From contig CAJFCV020000002.1 of the NCBI GenBank assembly GCA_904066235.2, positions 2,914,001 to 2,978,000 on the forward strand: a DNA stretch of 64,000 bases, read 5' to 3'. Origin of the DNA: Bursaphelenchus xylophilus (lineage: Eukaryota; Nematoda; Chromadorea; Rhabditida; Aphelenchoididae). This document shows positions 12,701 to 22,800 of this stretch, piece after piece (position 1 is the first letter of the stretch; the number at the start of each line of letters is the position of its first letter). The notes below the pieces were generated by a model. It did no database searches, was not told where the DNA came from, and worked only from the letters and a program-made list of their open reading frames with translations. A program made the position numbers and the translations under genes.

Positions 12701-13948
12701 CTCCCCTCTTTGCAATGCACTACAGGCCAAAAGAAGCCCCGAAATTGGATAAATGCGAACGGTGCTCCGAATGACATAATAGGCAGACAAAAGGGCGCTA
12801 CGGAATTTCCGGCTCTTATTTTATCTTTGTCCTTCCGCTGTAGCGTTTTTTCGGAATTTTAATCAGCTGAAAAGGGGAAGTCGGTCTAATCGGCGACAAA
12901 AAACTTCCAATTGTCTGATGTCAGTGTGGTCAGAAGTGGAAATAAAAGGAATACTGTAGGATCCGGAACAGCGCTGAAAACGAATTTCTAGACAAAAGAA
13001 AGTGAATTTCGAAGGGATATGAATAGAAACTGGGGATAAGAAAGAGAAAGGATGAGTAATTTCGGGGAGATTACTGAAAATTTTGAACAAAGCTTTTGAA
13101 GAAACATGACGTTCTAATGCAGAAATATAGAAAAATTTCACATTCAGACTTTTTCGTAGGGCAGGTGTATGCCACTAAAAAAGGTTGTAAGAAGCCTGAC
13201 AGAGCCGTTGGATGGACGGCGGACGATCGGCGAAGGCTCGGTGGAGACTTGGCGAAGATTTGCCACTCTTTCTAACTTTAGCTATTACTAACGTTAGTTT
13301 TCTTCACCCTCAGTTATTGAAGGAGAAGAAACGTTGACCCGAACGGCCGCTGACAGGAAAAGTTATAGCGCGGAAAACTTTTAATCGAAATTCGGAAGTT
13401 GCACTTGGAGTACCTCTTCCGAAAAAATATGCTTAAAATTTGTGCAAAACTTGAAGAAAATCTGGCGTTATACTCGGAGAAAATGCTTCTCGCTCGGCTG
13501 TCAATCTGTCGGCAAAGTAATGCGGATTTGTCGCAGCAAGATGTTTCGCCGATTCTCTCAAATCCAAACGTTTTTTAACAAAAAGAAATCTACATATTTT
13601 CTCTCAAAAAATCCCACTTTCAGCCTACGAGTCTACACCTGTCATATGGCCGAAGGAGGAATGTGCTCGATGGATAGGTATTTCTCCGAAAAGGGCGCCC
13701 ATTTCTGCCATCAATTCCATCCCTGGTATCATGCCGCCCAACCGTACACCCTCCACGTGCAGGTGGAGCGACGTCCGCGCCGCTTCAAGGACATCGAAAC
13801 GGAACGGCGCTTCCGAAGACGGAGATTCGGAAGAGCGGCGACGAGGAATGTCGCCGAATTCGAGTTTGTGGCGAGGAAAAGTTGCCAAGAGACGTGCAAA
13901 CGGGATCCGGACGATGACACGGGATTTACAACGCAACTGCCGCAGTTT
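9788..13948 (+). CDS. secreted Cys-containing protein, unknown, 3' incomplete
   Basis: Two coding exons are supported: 9788-10026 and 13624-13948. They join in phase (CG plus C gives Arg) to 188 residues, and the second ends at a strong GTAAGT donor, so at least one more exon is expected but was not found. The start has a signal-peptide-like segment (Leu-Tyr-Leu-Ala-Cys-Ile-Leu-Cys, about residues 5-15). Around residue 85 the motif RVYTCHMAE resembles the F strand of an immunoglobulin fold and PYTLHVQVE further on resembles a G strand; VLWM upstream would be the C strand. Alternatively the Cys spacing with PWYH and EFEFVARKSCQETC recalls a Kunitz domain with a large Arg-rich insert. Neither is certain. 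RFRRRRFGR is a possible furin site. The 3.6 kb intron is full of MITEs. If splicing is skipped, a stop follows at 14003-14005. Confidence 0.6.
10088..10389. mobile_element. TIR-B element with internal 20-bp expansion
   Basis: Left part has ACCCCAAGTGCGACGCTCAG and right part CTGAGCGCCGGACTTGGGA. It sits in the intron of the secreted-protein gene and carries the tandem repeat listed separately. Confidence 0.75.
10256..10334. repeat. four tandem copies of a 20-bp unit
   Basis: The unit ATGTGGCCTATGCCCAAAAT is repeated four times with only the last copy diverging at its end. Other TIR-B elements carry the same text once (for example near 5767), so this is a local expansion. Confidence 0.95.
10630..10671. 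mobile_element. TIR-A right end only
   Basis: GCGACAAATCCACATTATTT followed by TCCCGACAGACTGAC, of the GTGGATTT subfamily, without a matching left end nearby. Confidence 0.65.
10891..11046. mobile_element. TIR-A MITE, GAGCAC subfamily
   Basis: Left ATCAGTTTGTCGAGAAAATA, right TTATTTACCCGACAGACAGA before TA. The middle contains AACTTTTCACTTCAACGACG. Confidence 0.8.
11558..11713. mobile_element. TIR-A MITE, GAGCAC-like, plus lone end after it
   Basis: Left TCAGTCTGTCGGGAAAGTAA, right TTATTTTCCCGACAAACTGA before TA. Sixteen bases later (11729-11750) another right end, TTTTCCCGACAGACAGAT, stands alone, suggesting repeated insertion or a partial duplication. Confidence 0.8.
12132..12290. mobile_element. 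TIR-A MITE, GAGCAC subfamily
   Basis: Left ATCCGTCTGTCGGGAAAATA, then GAGCAC; right TTATTATTTTCCCGGCGGGC. The right terminus has several substitutions. Confidence 0.75.
13499..13545. mobile_element. TIR-A left end only, next to exon 2
   Basis: TGTCAATCTGTCGGCAAAGT followed by AATGCGGATTTGTCGCAGCA, ending about 80 bp before the splice acceptor at 13621-13623. Confidence 0.6.
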
Positions 13949-14180
13949 GTAAGTCTAATTTTTTGGCGAAAATTTTTTGATTTTTTTGGGGAAAACGTGG
14001 TTTAGGCGTTTCGAGGTGCTAATTTCAAAAAACGTGTTCATTTTTTTGAACCTTAGCAGAGGGTGACCTAGGCCAAGGTGGTTGCCCAAAATTACCCTAA
14101 AAAATCTCAATGCTTGATTATAACGGCCAATACACTTTCTTTAGGTTAGGTCGTCATCAAACTCACACCTAAATAGCCCT
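13949..14180. other. sequence 3' of the last supported exon, no gene seen
   Basis: It starts with the strong donor GTAAGT and has no recognised coding content. Confidence 0.5.
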
Positions 14181-14320
14181 ATCAGTCTGTCGGGCAAATA
14201 ATGAGCATCCTGTCGCAGTGCAGATAGCGTCGCTGATTTTCCCGCGACACAATTCATTTTCTCAGCGCCGACGCGATTTTCCATGCGACAGAGTTCTCAT
14301 TATTTTCCCGACAGACAGAT
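14181..14320. mobile_element. TIR-A MITE, GAGCAT variant
   Basis: Left ATCAGTCTGTCGGGCAAATA, right CATTATTTTCCCGACAGACA, with TA on both sides. Confidence 0.85.
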
Positions 14321-14500
14321 AGATAGCTTGACCTTGCATAATGAGGGCAAAAAATCGCCAGAGACCAAAAAATTTTGTTTGTTATAGGGAGTCTTGCATA
14401 AAGTCTGGCCTAAAATTCAAAAAAAAAGTTTAGTTTGGCCTAAAATTCAGCGTTGAGGCCTCCGAAAATGTTCGTTATAGACAGATTTTTGTTGTACTAG

Positions 14501-14764
14501 TACGGTGAGGGACCTGATCCAGTAGCAGAAAACGTACCATCTTGCATCCGGGAAGTATCAAAAATGTAGCAAAATGCTTCCCTCTCTAACAATAAGTGAA
14601 AAAACTCCGATTTCAAAAGCGCGGCCGCTCTTTTTGTGAGGGAAAGGGCGCGCCCATCAAAACGAAGTTTTTGCACTTAGAGAGTGAAGCATTTTGCCAC
14701 ATTTTTGTTGCTTCCCGAATGCAAAATGGTACGTTTTTTGCCACTGGATCAGGTCTCTCACTGT
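14501..14764. mobile_element. TIR-E MITE, full-length
   Basis: Left arm TACGGTGAGGGACCTGATCC and right arm GGATCAGGTCTCTCACTGTA are complementary and continue inwards through TTGCATCCGGGAAG. The centre has unusual GC-rich text GCGCGGCCGC and GGGCGCGCCC. Ends of the TACAGTG type at TA suggest a Tc1-like mobiliser. Confidence 0.85.
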
Positions 14765-14935
14765 AGTTCCAAAAGGTGCGCAGACTTTTTGCCGCAGGTT
14801 TTCCGCACTGTGCAGTTGACCTTTTGCACTGTGCAATTCAAAAATAGCCACAATGTAAGCTTTTTACAACTATGCACAGTGCAAAAGAACCGCAAAAAAA
14901 TTTACGCACTTTATGGAACGATTAGTATATACGAG
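14764..14935. mobile_element. TIR-C MITE abutting TIR-E
   Basis: Left TAGTTCCAAAAGGTGCGCAG, right ACGCACTTTATGGAACGATT. It begins where the TIR-E element ends, sharing the TA. GCACTGTGC motifs lie just inside both ends. Confidence 0.8.
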
Positions 14936-16398
14936 GGTGGTGCAGATGTCTCATTGACTTTCAACATGTCATCAAAAGCCTTTCAAGTTGCATTTCCCCC
15001 CAAAAACGAAAGATTATCCATGCCCTCTCCGCCATTTCCCATGCCCTTTTTCCGACCTGTCACCGTTGTCATCGCCGTCCATCCGACGGCTTGGCAAACG
15101 TTTTATCGCGCGCCAAACCCACGGAAATCCCGCGGAAAAAACTTTTCGGAGACTATCGCATTTCACAAGCACTATAATACTTTGTTTTTGTTGACAAAAC
15201 TTTTTGATTCATCTGCTATTTGTGGACACGTTGGAGGGCTCATAAAACGAACAAAAATTTTTTTATTGTTTGAATAAGCGATTATAAGGGGTTTTTTGAG
15301 CGGCGTAGAAAAGTTTGCGGTATGAAAAAGTTCACAATTCGGGGATTTCGGAGGATTAAAATGGCTAATTAATAAAAAAAATTGAAGAATTGAGGTCAAG
15401 GATTACGTTTTGGAGGCTTAATTCAAGTGCGTTCATGGACAATTGAAAAAAAAAATTAATTTTTTGTCTTTGAGAGCTCAGAAAATAATGAAATTCACGA
15501 AATTTTTGGGATTATTTTGCAAGTAAAAAAGGGAAGAGACAACAAAACATTGGAGATTGAAAATGAAATCGGCAAAAATGCACGTCAAAGCAACATTTTG
15601 ATCTAGAAAGCATAAAAAGCTTGTGTGATGACTAAAAAAGTGCCCAAAAGTCTCCGCCGAATACACTACTTTCCGCGTCGGCAGAACAAATGATTTTCTG
15701 AGGCAAAAAACTGCACATATTCTTCTTTATCATGCAAAAAGAATTTTTCGGATATCTTCACTGAGCGCCAAGAAATCGACAAAAACTTTCCGTCGCATTA
15801 CTCGGAACACTCTGTAATAGAGCATATAAAAACAGCATTAGCTAAAGGTTGATAAATCAAATCTCAAATCCTGAAAGTGTTATATTATCTCGCGATTTTC
15901 AGAGGTAGATTTTCAACGATCTCTGCGGCCGAGAGAGTACGCGAACTGCGGAGAGCGGTCAGAGAAGAAACACTTTTCGCCGTAAATTTGCCAATTTCGC
16001 ATAGAAACAATTGCTGTTTTTGTGGAAAAAATACGCTCTACAGTAGAATATAAAGAATTTTCTTTCAGGAATGAGCCAATCTTCCACTAGGACATCCAAA
16101 CCGACATCAATTATATTCTCCTTCCCAAAAAAAGTTCAACTTGAAATCCCAAATTTCCAGTCTTTCCAATTTCGAAATTTCTTGTAATACCCTTTCTTTC
16201 TAGGTCTATATCACTTGTTTTCAGTTGTAAATCCCCTTCCTAAACGAGGTATATTGTTGTAATCGCCAAAAATCCTCAAATTTGAGGGTTATTTTTCGAA
16301 TTTTCCCCATTTTTTCACTTTCATCACACTTCTTTCTGCAAATTATTGTATTTACAAATCCATCTACTGTCTAATCAACACGTTTTATCGCCCCAAAC
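14936..16398. other. intergenic with one GC-richer island
   Basis: The part at about 14990-15150 is GC-richer and free of repeat motifs, with an open + frame but no known domain; it could be a missing exon of the upstream secreted-protein gene or a non-coding element. AATAAA occurs at about 15371. Near 15900-16050 a decayed TIR-B piece is present. The rest shows nothing. Confidence 0.4.
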
Positions 16399-16468
16399 GA
16401 GTGTCCAGCTCGTATGAAGACCAAAATTTTGTGATTTTAGGCCAGGAGTCATACGCTCTGGACATTCC
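16399..16468. ncRNA. 70-nt imperfect hairpin, possible small RNA precursor
   Basis: GAGTGTCCAGCTCGTATGA pairs with TCATACGCTCTGGACATTC across a loop of about 22 nt rich in A/T. Two 7-bp stems are separated by a 2x2 internal loop. The size fits a pre-miRNA-like hairpin, but a decayed MITE would look the same, and no known miRNA was recognised. Confidence 0.3.
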
Positions 16469-16734
16469 TTTGTCATTCCATGAATTTAGACGCCCATAGA
16501 AGCTGAGAATTATCACCGTTGAAACTGCCATACTGTCCACCAACCCTCACTGTCAGCTTCATGCAATGTGAACATATTAATCAAGTCTTACACTACTTTT
16601 TTACTACTTTTTAACGGTTTTTTGAGTAAATCTGGTTTTTCTTTCGGATGCTGGGCATAACAAAGAAAATAAAATTGTCCTACAGTGTTTTGAACCGCTA
16701 TTTTTCCCATCAAATCTGGCTGTTGGCCAAAAGC

Positions 16735-16935
16735 GACATTTTATACGATGAAAGATGTCTAAAACAATATGAATTTGTGTTTCCCTTAGAATATATGTCT
16801 TTTGACAGTTTACAATGTAAATTAGAATGCTCTAAAAAACAATTTAAAGTCAAGGTCTCACAACCAGAACCAATATTTGTCAAATCCTACGATTTATACG
16901 ATGAAAGGTGTCTAAATCAACACAAATCTTCCCTT
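16735..16935. repeat. two direct copies of a TTATACGATGAAAG block
   Basis: ATACGATGAAAGATGTCTAA near 16744 and ATACGATGAAAGGTGTCTAA near 16896 are about 150 bp apart. Related text (GATGTCTAAATCAATATAAA) recurs near 20023. The open frame across them is thought to be chance. Confidence 0.55.
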
Positions 16936-17146
16936 TTTACTAACGATGGCGGCCCAGAAACCATAGCTGGTACAAAAACACTTACAATACTCCTTTTGCA
17001 ATACTAACTGGATCAAATTTCCTTCTACTTCCCTCATTTACAACCATTGGGAAACACTTGACCCAAACAAACATTTTGTGTCAAGTCTTCCTCAACACAG
17101 AAAAATATTTTTTTTGCAAAAATTATCAAGTTTTATCTTCTGCTTG

Positions 17147-19128
17147 ATGGAAACACAGCCCAACATGAACGGCGAATGCTCGAAGGAACCTGAAAATGAT
17201 GTTGAGGCCGAGGTTGAGGTCATTTCCGAAGTTTTGAGTGCCATGTTATATTATGAACGACACGCGGCTGCGAAATTCCGGCGACAAGCCAAAGCTTTGA
17301 AGTAAGTTGATTTGATTATTGTTTTTGGTGTTTAGATTGACGAGTCGGATAGAATGAAGGTTGTTATGTAGTTTGCCAGCGAAAAGTTTCGAATTTTTTT
17401 TTTGATCTGGATGGTACAACAAAAATTGAGTTTTTTCCTCGGAAGATGGTAAAATAGCTGTAAGCCAGTATGATATAGCTGTGTGTTGGTCTGGCGCTCC
17501 GCTGCGTTCTATTTTGGCCCTGTCGAAGTTGTTTCAACCTGGTTTAATATCTAAATTTTACTTTTATCCATGAAAATAATATTGTTTTTGAAAATTTTGG
17601 CCCGAAAACTTTTCTTTCTAGTGTATTTGGTAGAAATTTAGTTGACGTTAGTTGTCAGGTTCCTATTAGAGTACAACTGATCAGCAGTGGACAAGCTGTA
17701 GCATATTTCCTCTCAAAACTTTGATTTGATACCTAAAATAATTAAAAATTCTAAAATATTTGACAAAATCCCTCTTTTAGGAGTCTAGACGATGCCGACC
17801 GCAAAGCTCTCACCCCAACACTCTCCTCGCACTTCAGGGAGGCGTTGCGTTGCGCCGCGGAGAATCAGAAATTCTTGGATCAGATAATAAACTGTGGACG
17901 AGTGATCTTCGACGACAATTCCAATTATATCAAAGCCATGGACGGTCTGAATCATGGGAAAGTCCCATCCGAGCATTACATGAGCAAAGCGCGGAGCACA
18001 TTGAGGCAAATTGTGCGGGATTGGAGCGAAGAAGGGAGGCCGGAGCGTGAATCTTGTTATAATCGAGTACTAGAGGCGATGAGGGAAATTTACCCTGAAA
18101 AACATGAGCGATACGATGTGAAGAGCTTGGTTTGTGGATCCGGTTTGGCTAGGCTGAATTGGGAGCTGTTGAAGGATGGGTTTTCGGTGACTGGAAACGA
18201 ATTCTCTTATTTTATGATTTTGGCATCCAATTTTATGCTAAATGCGTGTAAAGAGGTGAGTATTTTTGCTTTTTTGTGTCTTTGACTTTTAGGTAATGGC
18301 AGAATAAGCCTTGTTGAAGGTCTGGCAGCTGTTTCGATGCTTGATTTTGCAAAAAAAAAATATTTTTTTCCCGAAAATGATGAAAATTTTAAATTCTTAC
18401 CTAAAATGATATTAAAATACGAAGTTGGTTATTTCAAATTTAATTTTTTCTTGTCAGATTGCTTTTTTTATGAGAACAAGTCCATCTTTTCATCAAAATC
18501 CCTTTTTTCGACATCATCTATATTATCCATGACCTCCTTTCAGAAGGAGCAATTCACAATCTACCCCTACCTCCTCGACTTTTCCAATTGCTGGTCGTAT
18601 TCGGATGCCCTTAGGCCGGTAAAGATCCCCGACATCGACCCCTCTTCACAATTGGACAACACTTCCCGGCCAAACTCTTTTTCCATGTGCGCCGGCGATT
18701 TTGTAACCGCCTTTGAGGGTTACGAGCAAATTTTCGACACCGTAATCACTGTGTTTTTCATCGACACAGCCGTGAACCCATTCAAGTACATCCAGACCAT
18801 CAAACGGTTGCTGAAACCGGGCGGAAGATGGATCAATTTCGGCCCATTGACCTATCACTTCGAGGACAGCGAGGAGGATTCGATCGAATTGCCTTTTGAC
18901 CTGCTGCTCGAACAGATCAAACGGTACGGATTTGAGATGGAAATAGTGGAAGAGAATAGGGATAAACCAAGCTACTACACGAAGAACCCATGGTCAATGC
19001 TCGGCTACCAATATTTATGCGGGTTTTTCCAGGCCCGCCTACCTGTTGCCATGGAGAAGAAAGAAGATGAGAAAATAGTGGAAAATAATGATGTGACAAA
19101 GAAGAGAACCTCAGAGCAGATGAATTAG
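17147..19128 (+). CDS. carnosine N-methyltransferase (CARNMT1, N2227 family)
   Basis: Three exons, 17147-17301, 17781-18255 and 18544-19128, join in frame to 404 residues, close to the roughly 409 of the human enzyme. The family uses S-adenosylmethionine to methylate the imidazole of carnosine-type dipeptides, giving anserine. The SAM-binding glycine loop is at about residue 168 (VCGSGLARL), followed by a GNEFSYFMILASNF stretch typical of the family. The second half has FDTVITVFFIDTAVN and then LLKPGGRWINFGPL, the classic methyltransferase strand, and ends with the family's PWSMLGYQYLCGFF-like C-terminal strand. The Lys/Glu-rich tail is poorly conserved. I chose the ATG at 17147; an in-frame upstream ATG at 17078 would add an unlikely hydrophobic stretch. 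It is followed about 690 bp later by WDR59 on the same strand. Confidence 0.93.
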
Positions 19129-19802
19129 GATGTGAGCTTGTGGATCAACGTTTTTGGCCATGTTTTTTCGCCTGAAATTTTCGTATAACACCTGTTTTTG
19201 AAACATTTTTGGATTTTTGATGATTTTTGGAGGAAAATCAAAAAATTTTTAGGAAAATTGAGGTTTTCTGATAAAATTTTGATGCTGTAATTGTCAGAGA
19301 GTATTTCAAACTGAGAATTTAGGGTGGTAGCCGCTTCATTCACCTTGTTTTAGTTATCTTTTTTATCAAAATCGTCAAGAATTCAAAAAATTTTGAAAAT
19401 TTTTGAATCTTGCTGGATTTCTTCAAGGTCATGGTCCATATGGAAATTACAAACCATTTAAAATTACATATTCTTTATTTTGCTTCTAAATTCTGTGAAT
19501 TTTCTTGTTAATTTTGTCAATTTCCGTCACTCTTTTGATCAGGTGCATGAATAATATAAATATATCAAAGTTTATGTGAAACTCGTCTTTGAATTGCTTG
19601 CTTATTGTCTTTAAAAATTGCTGAGAGTAAAATACGATGGGATTTTGCCAATGGATTACTGTAATTTTTAAGATTTGGGTTGATTTCCCAAAAAATATAA
19701 ATATTTTTGAATTTTTTGAAATTTTTTGTTGGTTTTGATGATTTTAATGGTTAGTATGTTGTTGTATTGAAGTGCCACAGTGAATATGAGGTTTTAAAAA
19801 CC

Positions 19803-19810
19803 CTTTTCAG
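19803..19810 (+). promoter_or_regulatory. probable spliced-leader acceptor of WDR59
   Basis: TTTTCAG ends five bases before the ATG at 19816. Its closeness to the upstream methyltransferase gene makes polycistronic processing possible. Confidence 0.6.
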
Positions 19811-19815
19811 GTTGT

Positions 19816-22800
19816 ATGTTCCGCCGGAGCGATGAATTGGTCTCGAATTATCAGATCAAAGGCACTGCCTTGGACTGCTCAAACAACGGTGAAGCCCTCG
19901 CCGTAGCCGGGTGAGATTTTTAAAATACGCCGAACACTGTTGTCGCTGTCTAAAATACATTTTTTAAGCTCGAAAATGCATCGTCTTCCATCTCATTCCG
20001 ACTTATATTATCCATGCTCAATCTGATGTCTAAATCAATATAAATCTCCGGTCTGAACAAGAGAACTCGTCTTGAAATTGATGTCCAAGCGATTTGTCTG
20101 GTGTCTTATTGAATTTTCAACGGAAAATTTTTGAATTTTCAGCGGATTTATGGTGAATTTGGTGAGTCTTCATGGAAGTGGAGTAGCCCATCTCAGAGAA
20201 AAATGCCCCTGCGGAATCGCAAAAATGGTCCGATTCCATCATAAATACACCTTCTTCTGTGTCGCGGTAGGATTTGCATTTGTTTTGATGACTTTTAAGA
20301 GAGAGAATTGACGAAAATTATATTATAGTAGAGGTTGCTTTGATATCTTCGAAAAATCAGAGCTTGTTTTGGAAAAATTGTTTGTAAAATACAAATTGAA
20401 CTCGTATTTTACCATAATGTTCGAAAAAAGCTTTTTTGAATTTGAAAAAATTGAAGAAATGAGGATTTTTCACCAAGAGAAACATTTGACTCAAATTACC
20501 CCTAAATGGGTCAAGTGTTTCCCTCGTCGGCAAATGTTGCGGAAATTACCAGAGTGCGGTAAAAATGGTATTCCACGTGCTCTAGCGGTGTAATCATCCA
20601 TATATTATGGTAAAGTAGCTGATTTCAGACGCCAAGTTCCCTCGATTTCTTCCATGACACCCAGTGTTTCAACCGAATTTCGCAGAACGGAAAAGTCTCA
20701 GACTTTGATTTCAACGTGCTAAACGATAACTTGGTGGTGTCGTCGACCACCAATTCTGTCTCAATCTTCGATTTGCGCGAGTCAAGACGGCCAAAAATTA
20801 CAATGTCCACGATTTTCGGCGCTCAGCAGGCAAAATTCAGCAAATTCGACGAATTCCAAGTGATTAGTGCGCATGGTTGTGATTTGAGGTTCTGGGACAT
20901 TCGAGTAAGCAGTTGTTTTTATGGTTTTTTGAAGTTTTTCGGACATTTTGAGAGGTTCCTTGATTTTCAGGGTCTTCGTGGTGGGACCCAAAATTCTTGT
21001 AATTTTGCGAATTTCCCTAATTCAACCTCCAGGCTGCATTACAGCCATCAATTTCAGTGTTTTTTTGTCGTTTTGAATGATTTCCCTGAAATTCAGGGTC
21101 TTCGTGGTGTGACCCAAAAATTGTCGCAAATAATGAAAATAAAAATATTTCGTATTTCAGAACTGCTCAGCGCCCCGACGACAGATTATGGCGCATGAAA
21201 ATCGCATCGTCTCGTTGGTTATGAACCCCACAAAACCGAATGTTATGATTACCTCGGCGTTGGAGGATACATTCAAAGTTTGGAACAGATACGATGAAAT
21301 TGACACCTCCCAAGTGGTTTTGCTCTCCCACAACAGGGTGGGAAAGGTTATTTATTCGGTGAGATTTGGATGTTGGATAGTCAGGGAAAGACTTGACTCA
21401 TTTGGGGTGCGTTCGGGTCATGTTTTTCTCTCATTGAAATTGGTCATGATTTTGATTGGAAATGAAATTTAAGTCATTTTTTGCGTTTTCGGCGTATTTT
21501 AAAACATGTTTAATTCGATTTTTGAGATGCTTTTGAGCTGTTTTGAGCAAAGGGAAGACTTGGCCCATTTTATAATGGGCTGGGTCAAGTGTTTCTCTCT
21601 GTGAAAATTGTTGTGTTGAATATAAAAATCGTTTTTATGAATGTAGAAAGGCGGAAGGCGTATTTTAAAACTTTTCTTTTTTCAATCATAAAGCATACGT
21701 TTTATATTATCCATCTCCATTTTTAGCCCTCCGGTGACGAATTTATTTCAATGTCGATCCCGGACACTGTCGGCGACCCGAATACGGTCAAAATGTGGAG
21801 AGCCCCGACCTTTGAGAACCCGCAGGAGCTTCGCAAAGGCCTCAAAGACACGTATGCGGACGCTTGTTGGCATAAAGGAGCAACTGGCCCATTCAAATAT
21901 TTGTTCACATTGGGAAGAAATAGTCGATTATTGAGGAACCCAATCATTGGAAATGGATTGGTAAGAAGTTTGAAGGGATTTTAAAATTCGGTGTGGGGGC
22001 TTTTTTGTGGAAAAATTAGATTTTTTAGAAAAAAAAAATAAAAAAATTTCACGATTTTTTGTTTGAAAATTTTTGTCCATAGTAGTAGTAAGGTGTACAA
22101 TATCTTAGCAAAAAATCAGTTTTTTCCGAGAAGAATGCGGAAAGTTATGGACAAAAAAATTTGGTCCAAAAATCATCATTTTGGGACCGTCTTGCAAATT
22201 TTTTTTTGAATAACTTAGTCCCTGTTGCCAAGAGGGGAGTCGAATTTTCAGGGATTGAATTGTAGACTATTGAGAAGATATAGGCAAAATTTGAAGGCAA
22301 ACGAGCGGTTATTGTTGTTGCAGTCGCTTTTTTTGATGAAAAAATCTGATTTTTTCTCAAAAATCCGATTTTTTCAAAAAATTTTTTTGCAAGACCTGTT
22401 TTTTATAATATAAAAAGAACGTAGAACATCTGTTTGTCCTTTTTGACACTTTTTTTAATTTTTAAAATACGTCAGCCGACATAATGTAATCGTTTTTTCC
22501 AGAACAATGAGCCCAATGAGATGCCGGTCCCGATTGTGCAGTCCGCCGAAGACCGCAAACGCGACAAACAGCTTCTCGGCACCTCCGAAATGCGACAGAA
22601 AGCCCATTCCACCGACGACGACTCGATGAGCCACCGCACTCCCAGCTGGACCCTCTTCACGGACGAATGGAGTGGATGGGTCAGAGCCCCAAACCAGGAC
22701 GGCGGAGACTTGCTGAGCGAATTGGCGGCCTTGAGAAAAGTTGTGGCACTTGGCTTAACTACTAGTGAGGTAAGAGGCAAATTTTGGAGCGGGAAATTTG

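Noticed and set aside
16648..17007. 119-codon + frame before CARNMT1
   Set aside because: It contains two copies of a direct repeat (LYDERCL twice), poor codon use, and no acceptor; judged chance.
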